Shown here: piece by piece, positions 38,605 to 49,422 of the stretch
How positions within the stretch are numbered: position 1 is the stretch's first letter
How the letters are laid out: every line of letters begins with the position of its first letter
NCBI GenBank assembly: GCA_017854655.1
Contig: JAFMHF010000005.1
Coordinates: 1-58,784 of the forward strand
DNA from: Puniceicoccaceae bacterium
GTDB taxonomy: Bacteria > Verrucomicrobiota > Verrucomicrobiia > Opitutales > Coraliomargaritaceae
Reading direction: 5' to 3'
DNA: 58,784 nucleotides
The notes under the pieces: model-generated
The model's database searches: none
Told to the model about the DNA's origin: nothing
The model's input: the letters and a program-made list of their open reading frames with translations, nothing else
Translations under genes and position numbers: made by a program

Positions 38605-39024
38605 TTACGAGTCTGCCAGGCAGGATTGTGCGAATCGTTGGATCGACTCGACGATACGGCTCAAGCCATTGCGTCGATTTGGGGAAAGGTGCTGTGTGAT
38701 ACCAACTTCGCCGAGGAATTCAGCATCGGTGGTAATGATTTCTTCGGGTTTCGCATCGCTGTAAAAGTTGCACAGTAGTTCAGCGATTCCTTTAACAATT
38801 GCTGAGTCAGACTCAGAGCGAAACGAGCACAAACCATCCTTAAATGCCGGCACGACCCAGAGCTGTGACATGCAGCCTTCGATTTTGAAGCTATCAATGC
38901 GCAGGTCTTCGGTTAACCCTGCAGCCTTTTTGCCGCGATCAACAATATAGCCGAGGCGTTCGTAGGCGTCGGGAATCAAGGTGATTTCTTCGACGAGCGC
39001 GTCTTGTTTTTCTTTTAAGGTCAT
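38605..39024 (-). CDS. sufE: SufE-family sulfur acceptor
   Basis: A 139-residue SufE protein. The sulfur-accepting cysteine is C51 in KIEGCMSQLWV, the same position as in E. coli SufE. The C-terminal LSPNRRNGLSRIVESIQ is characteristic. SufE takes sulfur from the cysteine desulfurase SufS for Fe-S cluster assembly; no suf gene is nearby, so the partner lies elsewhere. I start at MTLKEKQDALV; an earlier in-frame Met adds eleven unrelated residues. Confidence 0.93.
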   Translation of the reverse strand: MTLKEKQDALVEEITLIPDAYERLGYIVDRGKKAAGLTEDLRIDSFKIEGCMSQLWVVPAFKDGLCSFRSESDSAIVKGIAELLCNFYSDAKPEEIITTDAEFLGEVGITQHLSPNRRNGLSRIVESIQRFAQSCLADS

Positions 39025-39167
39025 GATTTCTAAGAATGTTGGGTAACAGATAAGCATTTAGAAAATTGAAGCGAGCAATTTGTGGGCGACGATCGTTGCA
39101 GTTGAGAGGCAACGGGTCCCTAATGGAAGGCTTGTTTGAGCCATTGCACTCTGCGAGTATAATAAAC

Positions 39168-39246
39168 CGCGATAGGAGTGTGGGCGACTCGCCCACATTC
39201 ATGCTGTGTTGCTGCCAAGGAGGGCGAGTTGCACTCGCTCCTTTAA
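39168..39246 (+). repeat. 79-bp dispersed palindromic repeat, copy 2
   Basis: It matches the reverse complement of 8142-8220 at about 69 of 79 positions. It lies between sufE and the eno terminator in a 299-bp spacer (39025-39323) that otherwise holds no gene. Both copies sit beside a terminator hairpin downstream of a leftward housekeeping gene. Confidence 0.85.
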
Positions 39247-39268
39247 CCACTTATCGACGATGGCCATT

Positions 39269-39299
39269 AAAAAAGCCCGACGGCTAACCGTCGGGCTTT
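39269..39299 (-). terminator. Terminator of eno
   Basis: AAAGCCCGACGG and CCGTCGGGCTTT form a perfect 12-bp stem with a CTAA loop, followed on the minus strand by a T-run. It lies 25 bp past the eno stop. Confidence 0.95.
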
Positions 39300-39323
39300 G
39301 TGATAATTCGCTATCAGGGACGC

Positions 39324-40724
<1,401 letters not shown>

Positions 40725-40782
40725 TCAATAAGCCTGGCGAGTTCTGTTTTGATTTGGATCTGTGATGATGTCTGTTGGCATC

Positions 40783-40814
40783 AAAAACGCACAGGCGTGA
40801 ATGCCTGTGCGTTT
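40783..40814 (-). terminator. Terminator of the YfgM-like gene
   Basis: AAACGCACAGGC and GCCTGTGCGTTT form a perfect 12-bp stem around a 6-nt loop; on the minus strand TTTTTGAT follows. The gene it serves ends about 30 bp away. Confidence 0.92.
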
Positions 40815-40842
40815 GAAAAAAAACGGTTTAACGAGCGACTGA

Positions 40843-41529
40843 TTACTGTGTTTGTTGCTGGTAATAGCTGAGGCGCTGTTGCCATTGACCCGCCAGTGGC
40901 GAGGCGTTGATTTGTGCTGCGAAGCTTTCGAATTCTGCGCTGCGACCTGCGGTGTCGGCTTCGACTGCGAGATGGTAGGCGGCTTCGGCGCGTGCGGCTT
41001 CGGCGAGGCTACTGTCAGCAGTAATGGCATTGAGCTTGGCGAGACCTTCGTCGGTGCTGCCGTTTTGGTAGAGCGAGAAAGCTTGACCGAGCTGGGCGCG
41101 CCCCGCGAGGGTCGGCTCTGCAAGTGCGGCGGCGGCCAAATTGTAGAATTCGAGGGCTTTCTCGTAGTCTTCAGCTGTGTAAGCGGCGTCAGCGGTGCTG
41201 AGTGCGGCAAATCCGCCAAGTGCTTTGCTGCTATTGGCTTTGGCGAAGTCTGCGAGCCCTTCGTTTGCGTTGGCTTCAGCATATTCGGCTTGGAGGGCTA
41301 TTTCTGAGCGGTCCTTGAAGATGCGCAAGCTTTGGTAACCAGCGACAACCAGCAGCAGCACAGTGATGCAGCCAATTAGGAAGCTCTTGTTCTCCATCCA
41401 GTAGATGCTGACGCGGTCTTCGAAAGAGATCTCCACAGACTCTTCGAGATCGATGAGATGACGCTCGTCGATAACGTCGTCTTCGGGCATGAGAGGGTTT
41501 TTGTGTTTCTTTTTTGGTGGGTGATTCAT
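40843..41529 (-). CDS. YfgM-like single-pass TPR protein
   Basis: A 228-residue protein. It has a charged cytoplasmic N-terminus of about 45 residues, one membrane helix (about 50-66), and a periplasmic part with TPR-like helices rich in Ala (YTAEDYEKALEFYNLAAAAL, LGQAFSLYQNGSTDEGLAKL). The layout is that of YfgM, an ancillary protein of the Sec translocon that contacts periplasmic chaperones. Homology is by layout only. It is followed by a perfect terminator. Confidence 0.7.
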   Translation of the reverse strand: MNHPPKKKHKNPLMPEDDVIDERHLIDLEESVEISFEDRVSIYWMENKSFLIGCITVLLLVVAGYQSLRIFKDRSEIALQAEYAEANANEGLADFAKANSSKALGGFAALSTADAAYTAEDYEKALEFYNLAAAALAEPTLAGRAQLGQAFSLYQNGSTDEGLAKLNAITADSSLAEAARAEAAYHLAVEADTAGRSAEFESFAAQINASPLAGQWQQRLSYYQQQTQ

Positions 41530-41601
41530 AATAAAGTGAAAGTGAAAGTGAAAAAAACGGGGAACTGTAGAACTAAAAACTGTTTAACCGACTTTAGTCG
41601 C

Positions 41602-42453
41602 CTAGTCGAAAACGACGGTTTTGTGATGATAAACTAGAATGCGGTTGTCGAGATGAAGACGAATCGCTTGGGCAAAGACAGATTTTTCGAGGTCTTTTCC
41701 TTTGCGAACCAGATCAGGCACTGAGTTGCGGTGATTGATCCGAGTAACGTCTTGGTGAATAATTGGGCCTTCGTCAAGGTCTGCTGTGGCGTAGTGTGCT
41801 GTGGCCCCTATCAGTTTGACGCCACGAGCGTGCGCCTGGTGATACGGCTTGCCGCCAGCAAATGCAGGCAGGAAAGAGTGGTGAATGTTGATCACCGAGC
41901 AGCCTGCCTTGTTAAGGAAGTCGTCAGAGAGCACCTGCATGTAGCGCGCCATCACTACGAGGCTGGCATCGTGCGCGTGTACGATCTCGAGCTGTTTGGT
42001 CTCGGCTTCGACTTTCGTCTCTTTAGTCACGGGCACGTGGTAGAACGGGATGCCGTAAGTCTCGGCGTCGCCTTTGAGTGCGTCGTGGTTGGAGATAATA
42101 CACGCGAGCTCGCCGGCCATTTCGCCAGATCGGAAACGCAAGATCGTGTCGTGGAAACAGTGATCAATCTTTGACACAAACAGGGCGACTTTCGGGCGAT
42201 CCGTCGATTTCGCGACTTTGACCGTCATACCGAGATCTTTATGGGCGAATTTCTCAAAGGCTGCAGCCTCTTCGTCGATTTGTCCTGACGGTGTCCATTC
42301 CACACGCTGGAAAAAGATATTCGCCTCCAGATCTTTATGTTGATCGGCGTGATGAATATTACTGCCACGTAAAAAGATCCAACTGGACACGCGCGAAACG
42401 AGACCGGGTTGATCCGGTCCGTGCAGCAGTGCGATAATGGTTGGGGCTTTCAT
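41602..42453 (-). CDS. purU: Formyltetrahydrofolate deformylase
   Basis: A 283-residue enzyme that releases formate from 10-formyl-tetrahydrofolate. It has an N-terminal ACT domain (about 5-85: LLHGPDQPGLVSRVSSWIF) and a C-terminal formyltransferase fold. The latter carries ARYMQVLSDDF, the catalytic Asn-His in INIHHSFLPAF and the Asp in DLDEGPIIHQD. This matches PurU and not PurN. It lies downstream of carB, separated by 114 bp that hold a GATTA-type element. Confidence 0.95.
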   Translation of the reverse strand: MKAPTIIALLHGPDQPGLVSRVSSWIFLRGSNIHHADQHKDLEANIFFQRVEWTPSGQIDEEAAAFEKFAHKDLGMTVKVAKSTDRPKVALFVSKIDHCFHDTILRFRSGEMAGELACIISNHDALKGDAETYGIPFYHVPVTKETKVEAETKQLEIVHAHDASLVVMARYMQVLSDDFLNKAGCSVINIHHSFLPAFAGGKPYHQAHARGVKLIGATAHYATADLDEGPIIHQDVTRINHRNSVPDLVRKGKDLEKSVFAQAIRLHLDNRILVYHHKTVVFD

Positions 42454-42469
42454 TTGTGGAAGTTTAATT

Positions 42470-42510
42470 CGTTCTCCTAATCTTGATCATAATCCTACTC
42501 TTACTCTCTC
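42470..42510 (-). repeat. GATTA-type leader element, copy E (first module only)
   Basis: On the minus strand, GTAAGAGTAGGATTATGATCAAGATTAGGAG-like sequence shares its units (AGAGTAGGATTA, GATTAGGA) with copies B and C. The pyrimidine module is missing. It precedes the purU start by 17 bp. Confidence 0.55.
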
Positions 42511-42567
42511 CAGTATCTGTCTCTGTTGGGATGATGAGTTCGAGTCGGATAGAGAGCAGAGGCGAAG

Positions 42568-45500
42568 TTAGCGTGGATTGGCTTCTTGGCTGTAAGACTG
42601 AATCGAACGAACCTCGTAGCCCTTTTCGCGGATCGATTTGATGCCTTCGACTGCTGCGGAGGCTGCCGAGATCGTCGTCATGATGCAAATGTTATGCTTC
42701 ACAGCTTCGGTGCGAATCATGTTCTCGTTTTGGCGAGGGACAGTGCCTTGTGGCGTGTTGACGATCAGCGAGACCTTGTTGTTCTTGATCAAATCGATCA
42801 CGTTCGGGCGACCTTCGCTGAGGCGGCAGACGTGCTTTACGTCAATGCCGTTGGCCTTGAAGAGCTTACCAGTGCCAGCGGTGGCGATGATCCCGAAGCC
42901 GAGCTCGCTGAGTCCGCGGGCGATTTTGACGGCGCTCTCTTTGTCGTAGTCTTTGACGCTGATGAAAACGTCGCCCGAGTCGGGCAATGCAGGCTTTGCC
43001 GCCATTTGTGATTTTGCAAAAGCAACACCGAGATCCTTATCCAGCCCCATGACCTCACCAGTCGAGCGCATTTCAGGGCTCAACATAACTGGAGCGCCTG
43101 GGAAGCGGTTGAATGGGAATACGGATTCTTTGACCGCCCAGTAAGGAGGAATGATTTCCTCGGTGAAGCCGAGATCCACGAGCTTTTCGCCTGCCATGAT
43201 GCGGGCTGCCAGCTTTGCAAGTGGCACGCCGATCGCCTTGGAGACGAACGGTACTGTGCGCGAGGCACGTGGGTTGACTTCAATGATGTAAAGCTCGTCG
43301 TCCTTGATCGCGTATTGCACGTTCATCAGGCCGACTACCTCGAGCTCTTTCGCGAGCGCGTAGGTGGCTTGGCGAACGGTATCGAGGATCTCTGCCGAGA
43401 GCGTGTGTGGTGGCATGACCATGGTCGCATCACCGGAGTGCACGCCTGCGAATTCAACGTGTTGCAGCATGCCGCCGATCACTGTTGTTTCGCCGTCGGA
43501 AATACAGTCCACGTCGAGCTCGTAAGCATCTTCGAGGAACTTGTCGAGTAGTACTGGAGTACCAGGTGCGACGTCGAATACTTCGCGAACGATCTTCTTC
43601 ATTTCGTCCATGTCATAGACGATGAACATGCCGCGTCCGCCAAGAACAAAGGAAGGGCGGAGCAGGATAGGGAAGCCAATCTCACCGGCGAGTTCGTAGG
43701 CCTCTTCTAAAGAGTTGGCGATACGGTTCTCTGGTTGCTTGAGGCCGACGCGGTCGAGGATGTCGCGAAACAGCTTACGGTCTTCCGCTGCGTCGATCAT
43801 CGAAGGCGATGTGCCGATGATGTTGACGCCGTGTGCTTCGAGTTCGGTTGCGAGATTCAGTGGTGTTTGACCACCGAATTGAACGATCACGCCGTCACAG
43901 CCGGACTGGGTATAAATTTCGAGGACGTCTTCGAGAGTCAGTGGTTCGAAGAACAGCTTGTCGGATGTATCGTAGTCAGTCGAAACGGTTTCCGGGTTCG
44001 AGTTGACCATAATAGTCTCGAAACCTGCGTCGCGAAGTGCGAAGGAGGCGTGCACGCAGCAGTAGTCAAACTCGATGCCTTGGCCGATACGATTCGGACC
44101 ACCGCCGAGAATCATGATCTTCTTCTTGTCGCTCTTTACAATTTCGTTTTCAGAACCGTAAGAGGAATAGTAATAAGGTGTGAACGCTTCGAACTCAGCC
44201 GCGCAAGTATCAACCAGGCGGAAGTTGGTCAGCACGCCGAGCTTTTCGCGGCGTTTGCGCACGGCTTGGCGGTTGGAGTGAACCAAGTCTGCAATCAATG
44301 CATCGCTGAAGCCGGCTTCCTTAGAAGTCTTCATGAGCTCAGCATCTAGCTTTGCGAGGCTGCTCTTGCGCAGGTCGCTTTCGATCTCAACAAGTTCGCG
44401 AAGTTGGGCGATGAACCAAGGGTCGAGGGCGCAGGTGTCGAAGATTTCTTCATCAGTCATGCCGTTGAGGAATGCATGGCGTAGCCAGAAGACGCGTTCG
44501 CACGTCGGGATCGCGATGCCTTGGCGGACTGCCTGCATATCGGTGATCTTTTCTTCGAATTTAGCTGGACCAACAAAGCCTTTGGCGCCGATTTCGAGTG
44601 AACGCAGTGCTTTTTGGAACGATTCCTTAAAGGTGCGACCAATTGCCATCGCTTCGCCGACAGACTTCATTGCAGAAGTCAAAGTGGTGTCCGCTCCAGG
44701 GAATTTTTCGAATGTGAAGCGAGGGATCTTAGTCACCACATAGTCGATGGTCGGCTCAAAGCTGGCCGGTGTCTTCTGGGTGATGTCGTTGCTAAGTTCA
44801 TCGAGGCTGTAACCGACTGCGAGCTTCGCCGCGATCTTAGCGATCGGGAAGCCTGTTGCCTTGGATGCGAGAGCGGAGGAGCGCGAGACGCGTGGGTTCA
44901 TCTCGATCACGACCATGCGGCCATTCGCTGGGTTGACGGAAAACTGGATGTTAGAACCTCCAGTTTCAACGCCGACTTCGCGGATACACGCGAAAGATGC
45001 GTCACGCATGAGCTGATACTCTTTGTCAGTCAGCGTCATCGCAGGAGCGACAGTGATGGAGTCGCCCGTGTGGACGCCCATTGGGTCAAAATTCTCAATC
45101 GAGCAAATAACCACGCACTGATCCTTGTGGTCACGCATGATTTCCATCTCGTATTCTTTCCAGCCGAGTAGGCACTCTTCGACCAGCACTTCGGTCGTTG
45201 GAGAGAGATCGAGACCGTTCTGCACCATCTTCTCGTATTCTTCGCGGTTGTAGGCGATGCCGCCACCAGAACCACCAAGCGTAAAGCTGGGGCGAATAAT
45301 AATAGGGAAGTCGCCGATGGTCTTGTCCGCTGCTTCAATCGCTTCGGCCAGAGTGTGCACTGTTTCCGATTTGGCGACGTCGAGGCCGATCTTGATCATG
45401 GCCTGCTTAAAGATGTCACGCGCTTCGCCTTTAATGATGGCTTCTGGCTTCGCGCCGATCATTTCGACGCCATATTTTTTCAAGATGCCAGCATCATGTA

Positions 45501-45804
45501 GATCCATTGAGAGGTTCAGCCCTGTTTGGCCACCAAGCGTCGGTAGCAGTGCGTCGGGGCGCTCCTTGTCGATGATCTTCTCCAGCGCATCAATCGTAAG
45601 TGGCTCGATATAAGTGACATCGGCGAACTCGGGATCCGTCATGATGGTCGCTGGGTTGCTGTTGACGAGGACTACTTTGTAGCCTTCTTCGCGCAGCGCT
45701 TTACAAGCTTGAGTGCCTGAATAGTCGAATTCACAGGCTTGGCCGATGACGATCGGGCCGGAACCAATGATAAGAATTGTCTGAATGTCGGTGCGTTTTG
45801 GCAT
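42568..45804 (-). CDS. carB: Carbamoyl-phosphate synthase large subunit
   Basis: A 1078-residue enzyme with two homologous ATP-grasp halves and a C-terminal MGS-like allosteric domain. Half one begins [21 protein letters not shown]; half two begins [21 protein letters not shown] near residue 560. [10 protein letters not shown] and [10 protein letters not shown] are the ATP-loop segments. The last 130 residues ([20 protein letters not shown]) are the regulatory domain. It makes carbamoyl phosphate for arginine and pyrimidine synthesis together with CarA, which is not in the window. I start at [12 protein letters not shown], as E. coli CarB does; an upstream Met would add twelve residues. Confidence 0.97.
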   Translation of the reverse strand: MPKRTDIQTILIIGSGPIVIGQACEFDYSGTQACKALREEGYKVVLVNSNPATIMTDPEFADVTYIEPLTIDALEKIIDKERPDALLPTLGGQTGLNLSMDLHDAGILKKYGVEMIGAKPEAIIKGEARDIFKQAMIKIGLDVAKSETVHTLAEAIEAADKTIGDFPIIIRPSFTLGGSGGGIAYNREEYEKMVQNGLDLSPTTEVLVEECLLGWKEYEMEIMRDHKDQCVVICSIENFDPMGVHTGDSITVAPAMTLTDKEYQLMRDASFACIREVGVETGGSNIQFSVNPANGRMVVIEMNPRVSRSSALASKATGFPIAKIAAKLAVGYSLDELSNDITQKTPASFEPTIDYVVTKIPRFTFEKFPGADTTLTSAMKSVGEAMAIGRTFKESFQKALRSLEIGAKGFVGPAKFEEKITDMQAVRQGIAIPTCERVFWLRHAFLNGMTDEEIFDTCALDPWFIAQLRELVEIESDLRKSSLAKLDAELMKTSKEAGFSDALIADLVHSNRQAVRKRREKLGVLTNFRLVDTCAAEFEAFTPYYYSSYGSENEIVKSDKKKIMILGGGPNRIGQGIEFDYCCVHASFALRDAGFETIMVNSNPETVSTDYDTSDKLFFEPLTLEDVLEIYTQSGCDGVIVQFGGQTPLNLATELEAHGVNIIGTSPSMIDAAEDRKLFRDILDRVGLKQPENRIANSLEEAYELAGEIGFPILLRPSFVLGGRGMFIVYDMDEMKKIVREVFDVAPGTPVLLDKFLEDAYELDVDCISDGETTVIGGMLQHVEFAGVHSGDATMVMPPHTLSAEILDTVRQATYALAKELEVVGLMNVQYAIKDDELYIIEVNPRASRTVPFVSKAIGVPLAKLAARIMAGEKLVDLGFTEEIIPPYWAVKESVFPFNRFPGAPVMLSPEMRSTGEVMGLDKDLGVAFAKSQMAAKPALPDSGDVFISVKDYDKESAVKIARGLSELGFGIIATAGTGKLFKANGIDVKHVCRLSEGRPNVIDLIKNNKVSLIVNTPQGTVPRQNENMIRTEAVKHNICIMTTISAASAAVEGIKSIREKGYEVRSIQSYSQEANPR

Positions 45805-45878
45805 AAATTGGTCGAAAGGGTGGATTTTTTGCACTCCCATGCAAGCACGAAGAGACCTCAGATTTGCTGGAAAGTCAC

Positions 45879-45910
45879 TTTTTTCACGTCGAATTTTGCA
45901 CTTAGCCTGA
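45879..45910. repeat. Short direct repeat left of the esterase gene
   Basis: TTTTTTCACGTCGAATTTTG continued by CACTTAGCCTG recurs at 47004-47034 with few changes. The pair brackets the esterase gene. The rest of the 268-bp carB-esterase spacer shows nothing recognisable. Confidence 0.7.
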
Positions 45911-46072
45911 ACTTAAGAATATTTGTTTAACTGGCGGCCTATCTGAGTGGGTTTAATTTGGTCGGTGAGGACTACTAGGATACGGAAATTCTCATGCAAG
46001 ATTTTGTTTAAATGAATCAAAAGATTCAGTTCGATGTTCCATGTTTTGAGCACATCGGTTTAATGAAACACA

Positions 46073-46957
46073 ATGAAGCATATTTACTCCAATTTTCTTT
46101 TCTTCTTTCTCGGAGCGACCGTTGCCGTCGCAGGAGAGCAGATTCGCCCAGACCAGACCATTGCATACAAAAACCTGGAATCATCAGAGTTAAAGCTGCA
46201 CGTTTTTAACCCTCCTAGTCATGCTCCTTCAGATCAAAGTCCGGTGATCGTGTTTTTCTTTGGTGGTGGTTGGACTGGTGGGACGCCTCGACAATTCTAT
46301 CAACAAGCCAGAGATTTTGCCCGCCACGGCTTTGTTGCGATCTCTGCCGAATATCGTACCAAAAGGACGCATCAGACCACTCCGTTTGAATGTGTTGAAG
46401 ATGGGAAATCCGCTATTCGTTGGGTTCGGCAGCATGCCAATGAATTGGGTATCGACCCCAATCGCATTATCTCTGCTGGAGGATCGGCTGGTGGGCATGT
46501 CGCTGCATGCACTGGGGTGATCGAGGAGCATGAGGCGGAAAGTGAGGATTTGAGCGTCAGTTCAATGCCGAATTTGCTGATTCTATATAATCCTGTGATC
46601 GACACGACTGAAGCAGGTTATGGATTGAACGCGGTGACAGAGGCACGCAAAACAGAGCTCTCTCCGTGTCATCATGTGCGGGCAGGCCTGCCGCCGACTT
46701 TGATTTTTCATGGCACTGCGGATTTGGAGGTTCCATTTGAAAATGTAGAACGCTTCACAGCGCTGATGACAGAGGCTGGGAATGAGTGCAGCTTGGTCGC
46801 CTTTGAAGGCAAGAGGCATGGTTTCTTTAATGGTTCATTTTTTCGACCAAAGAGCAACGATGTCGATTATGACGCTGCAATGGCGCACGGTGTTGAATTC
46901 TTAACTAATCAGGGATATTTGCCGGTTGTCAGTTCAGGTGATGGGGCGGGGCTGTAA
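46073..46957 (+). CDS. Secreted alpha/beta-hydrolase (acetyl-esterase-like)
   Basis: A 294-residue hydrolase with a signal peptide (cleavage near VAVAG, about residue 20). The oxyanion loop FFFGGGWTGG lies at 61-70. The nucleophile is S138 in GGSAGG, with D217 in HGTADLEVP and H249 in KRHGFF completing the triad. It belongs to the BD-FAE/esterase-lipase group that removes acetyl or other acyl groups from carbohydrates or small esters; the actual substrate is unknown. It stands alone, divergent from carB, between two short direct repeats. Confidence 0.85.
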   Translation: MKHIYSNFLFFFLGATVAVAGEQIRPDQTIAYKNLESSELKLHVFNPPSHAPSDQSPVIVFFFGGGWTGGTPRQFYQQARDFARHGFVAISAEYRTKRTHQTTPFECVEDGKSAIRWVRQHANELGIDPNRIISAGGSAGGHVAACTGVIEEHEAESEDLSVSSMPNLLILYNPVIDTTEAGYGLNAVTEARKTELSPCHHVRAGLPPTLIFHGTADLEVPFENVERFTALMTEAGNECSLVAFEGKRHGFFNGSFFRPKSNDVDYDAAMAHGVEFLTNQGYLPVVSSGDGAGL

Positions 46958-46982
46958 GCTTTTTCGGAATCGTTTTTTTGAG

Positions 46983-46996
46983 GACACACGTGTGTC
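46983..46996. repeat. Perfect 14-bp palindrome
   Basis: GACACACGTGTGTC is its own reverse complement. It lies just after the esterase stop and just before the right-hand direct repeat. It could be an operator for the downstream three-gene operon or part of a weak terminator. Confidence 0.6.
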
Positions 46997-47003
46997 AGCA
47001 CGA

Positions 47004-47034
47004 TTTTTCGCGTCGCAATTTTGCACTTCGCCTG
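47004..47034. repeat. Short direct repeat right of the esterase gene
   Basis: TTTTTCGCGTCGCAATTTTG continued by CACTTCGCCTG is the partner of 45879-45910, in the same orientation. It lies upstream of the TPR-anchor gene. Confidence 0.7.
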
Positions 47035-47072
47035 TTGCTGTGAATGTTAGTTCTACACCTTGATCACTTTTT

Positions 47073-48671
47073 ATGACTCATAACAAGAAGCCAGTCGCCC
47101 TAGTCGCTATCGTTTTAATCGTGCTGATGGTCCTGCCAGTCATCGTGCTGATGGTCTCCAAAGGAGGCGACTCCGCTGCGGGGAATGGAGCGAACATTTC
47201 GATTCCTGCTAGCGACCATACTGGCGAGGCAGTAAACTATAATCTGCGTCAACTCGCGGAACGTGCCGAGAAGTTGCTGAGCGAAGACTTGGCAGCCGCA
47301 CTGCGAAAGGGCGATGTGTCGCTCGATTTTATGGCGGAGCTAAGCAAGGATGCCGAAAAGGCGCGTGACGCTTTAGCGGCAGGGAAACTCGAAAAAGCCG
47401 AGCAATATTATAATAGTGTGGTGGCCGCTGCGGATGCGCAGCTCGGCGCTTTAATAGTGGCCGAGACGGCCCGTGCGCTGGACGAATCGACTTATGCGGA
47501 ACTCACGCGCCTCGAATATTTGAAGACTGCCTTTGAGAATACCTATCGCGAAGCGGTGGAGACCTATAATCAGGGGCTGCGTGATTTGAATGCCGCTAAT
47601 TATAAAGAGAGCGTCGACCGCTTTGAAATGACTGGCGCGATTCTAGGCGATTTGGAAGGCCGTTCGATTCAGCAAGTGGGTGGAATGTTGGAAGTGGCGA
47701 ATGCCGCATTGGCGAAGTTGGACCTAGCCGCAGCTCGATCCGCATTTGAAAAAGTGCTACAAATTGAATCGGCGAATACGGCTGCATCGGATGGGTTGCT
47801 GATGGTTAGTTCATTAGAGGGAATTGCGGCTGAGGTCCATGGGCTCAAGGTGCTTCAAGATGTGGGTGAGCTTGACGAGGCGCTGGTTCAACTGGAGGCA
47901 TTGCTCGCTAAGCATCCGAATAACCCATTTTTGCTCAATGAGCGTAAAGTCATCGATACGCAGATTCGGGCGCGTGAGTTTAAGGCGGCTCTGGCGCTCG
48001 CGACTAAGGCCGAAGCCGAGGGCGATTCACTCGCTGCGGTTGCAGCTTTGGAAGCGGCGATTGCGATTCGCCCCAGTCCCGAGTTGAACGAGCGGCTCAT
48101 AGAGCTCAAGGTGAAGGCGAAGGCTGCGCGCTTGAAGGTATTGCTGGAAGATGGATATAATGCATTGAAAGCTGGGAGTTTTGATGGGGCGCGTCAGTTG
48201 TATCGTGAAGCCGTCGCACTGGCTCCCGAGTCGAAGGAAGCCCGCACTGGACTCGAGAAGGCTTCGAGCCTTTACCTCGCAAATATTCGCTACACGCAAA
48301 ATATTACTTCGGCGGCGAAGTATTTGAGGGAAGGACGCTATCCGCTCGCTGCGAAGTTTTTTAATGATGCGATGACGAGTCGTCCTAGTAATGTGCCGCC
48401 GAGCCAGATGGAGGAAGAGTCGCGACTTCGTGTTGAGTTGGCAATTCAGAGCCAGCAGGTTGAGTTGCATGTCGTATCCGACAAAAAGACCTATGTGAGC
48501 ATGATCGGGGTATTTGCTCCCGAGCGTTTTAAGGAAAAGGATCAAAAGCTGTATCCTGATGTCTATAAATTGAAGGGTAGCCGAAAGGGGTATCGCTCGA
48601 TTGAAATCGAGATTAAAGTAGACACTCGAAGCTCGAAAGAAATTGAAGTGATTTGCACCGAGAAACAATGA
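47073..48671 (+). CDS. Membrane-anchored TPR protein (unknown function)
   Basis: A 532-residue protein with one N-terminal membrane helix (about 8-28) and a large extracytoplasmic part. TPR-like units run from about 90 to 470, for example LAAGKLEKAEQYYNSVV, FDGARQLYREAVALAPES and REGRYPLAAKFFNDAM. The last 70 residues form a beta-rich domain (VELHVVSDKKTYVSMIG, LKGSRKGYRSIEIEI) that recalls PEGA-type surface domains. I do not recognise a known family. It is the first gene of a three-gene run; its stop overlaps the next start (ATGA), so coupling is likely. Confidence 0.75.
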   Translation: MTHNKKPVALVAIVLIVLMVLPVIVLMVSKGGDSAAGNGANISIPASDHTGEAVNYNLRQLAERAEKLLSEDLAAALRKGDVSLDFMAELSKDAEKARDALAAGKLEKAEQYYNSVVAAADAQLGALIVAETARALDESTYAELTRLEYLKTAFENTYREAVETYNQGLRDLNAANYKESVDRFEMTGAILGDLEGRSIQQVGGMLEVANAALAKLDLAAARSAFEKVLQIESANTAASDGLLMVSSLEGIAAEVHGLKVLQDVGELDEALVQLEALLAKHPNNPFLLNERKVIDTQIRAREFKAALALATKAEAEGDSLAAVAALEAAIAIRPSPELNERLIELKVKAKAARLKVLLEDGYNALKAGSFDGARQLYREAVALAPESKEARTGLEKASSLYLANIRYTQNITSAAKYLREGRYPLAAKFFNDAMTSRPSNVPPSQMEEESRLRVELAIQSQQVELHVVSDKKTYVSMIGVFAPERFKEKDQKLYPDVYKLKGSRKGYRSIEIEIKVDTRSSKEIEVICTEKQ

Positions 48672-49420
48672 GTCGTCGCTTGCCATTATTTACACAGAGT
48701 TGCTTAGCTTGGGCGGCCGGTCTGTTGATCTGCGTCGGTGCGACCTATGCTGCTGTAGATCCTGATCTGTTTGACGGACGCATGACGCCTCCGCCGCCAG
48801 TAGAATCGTCAAGGGCGAGTGGCAGCGAAGGCGCGAGCGGCAAAATAGAGCGGAGTGCTGGCGAAGGCGCAGGGGAGGCCTCGTCGGAGTCGCGTGATTT
48901 CAGCCAGATTGCTAGTGTGACTGCTGGCGACACAGTTGGGGGCGAGAGTTCGAAAACGGGTGCTCCGTCCGAATCGCCTGGCGGTAGTCGCGATTTCGGT
49001 GATGTCGGCCAGGTCGGCGGAGGCGAATCGGTTGACAGTGCCAGTTCTAAGTCAGGTGCGACCACACCGAGCGGCGGCAGTGGAGGCGGCACGCCGATTG
49101 ACGGTGCGACTGGTGGTGGTAGTGGAGGCGGCTCGGGAGTACCACCCGAAGAGAGCGGTGGCACTGGCGGTTCAGGTGGAGGCGGCGCACCGACTGAACG
49201 CAGTTTTGAAGACTTTGGTTTTGGCTCTACCGGAGAGTCGAATAGCACCGTAGAGGTGAATCAGTCCAAGAGTGCAAGTGTACCACCGCCAAGATCGACC
49301 AGCGGTGCTGTGCCGCCTGAAGTAAACACGCCGAACTCCGGGGCAGGTGCGGGTGGTTCCACGCCAGCAACGGGAACTGGTAGTGGCGACTATGGTTCGA
49401 ATTTACCTTCAGGGCTCTAA
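48668..49420 (+). CDS. Gly/Ser-rich secreted protein with internal repeats
   Basis: A 250-residue protein with a signal peptide (about 1-29, ending TYAA) and a mature chain made mostly of Gly, Ser, Glu, Pro and Thr. Two imperfect 24-residue repeats begin SRDF (about 75-98 and 107-130, both ending SSK-x-G), and a third shortened one begins RSFEDF. It is probably unfolded and exported, and may be a linker or surface polymer. No family is recognised. Start taken at the ATG overlapping the upstream stop; an in-frame TTG slightly earlier is less likely. Confidence 0.75.
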   Translation: MSRRLPLFTQSCLAWAAGLLICVGATYAAVDPDLFDGRMTPPPPVESSRASGSEGASGKIERSAGEGAGEASSESRDFSQIASVTAGDTVGGESSKTGAPSESPGGSRDFGDVGQVGGGESVDSASSKSGATTPSGGSGGGTPIDGATGGGSGGGSGVPPEESGGTGGSGGGGAPTERSFEDFGFGSTGESNSTVEVNQSKSASVPPPRSTSGAVPPEVNTPNSGAGAGGSTPATGTGSGDYGSNLPSGL

Positions 49421-49422
49421 AG

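Noticed and set aside
46983-47034. Transposon inverted repeats around the esterase
   Set aside because: The flanking copies are direct and not inverted, and there is no transposase gene.
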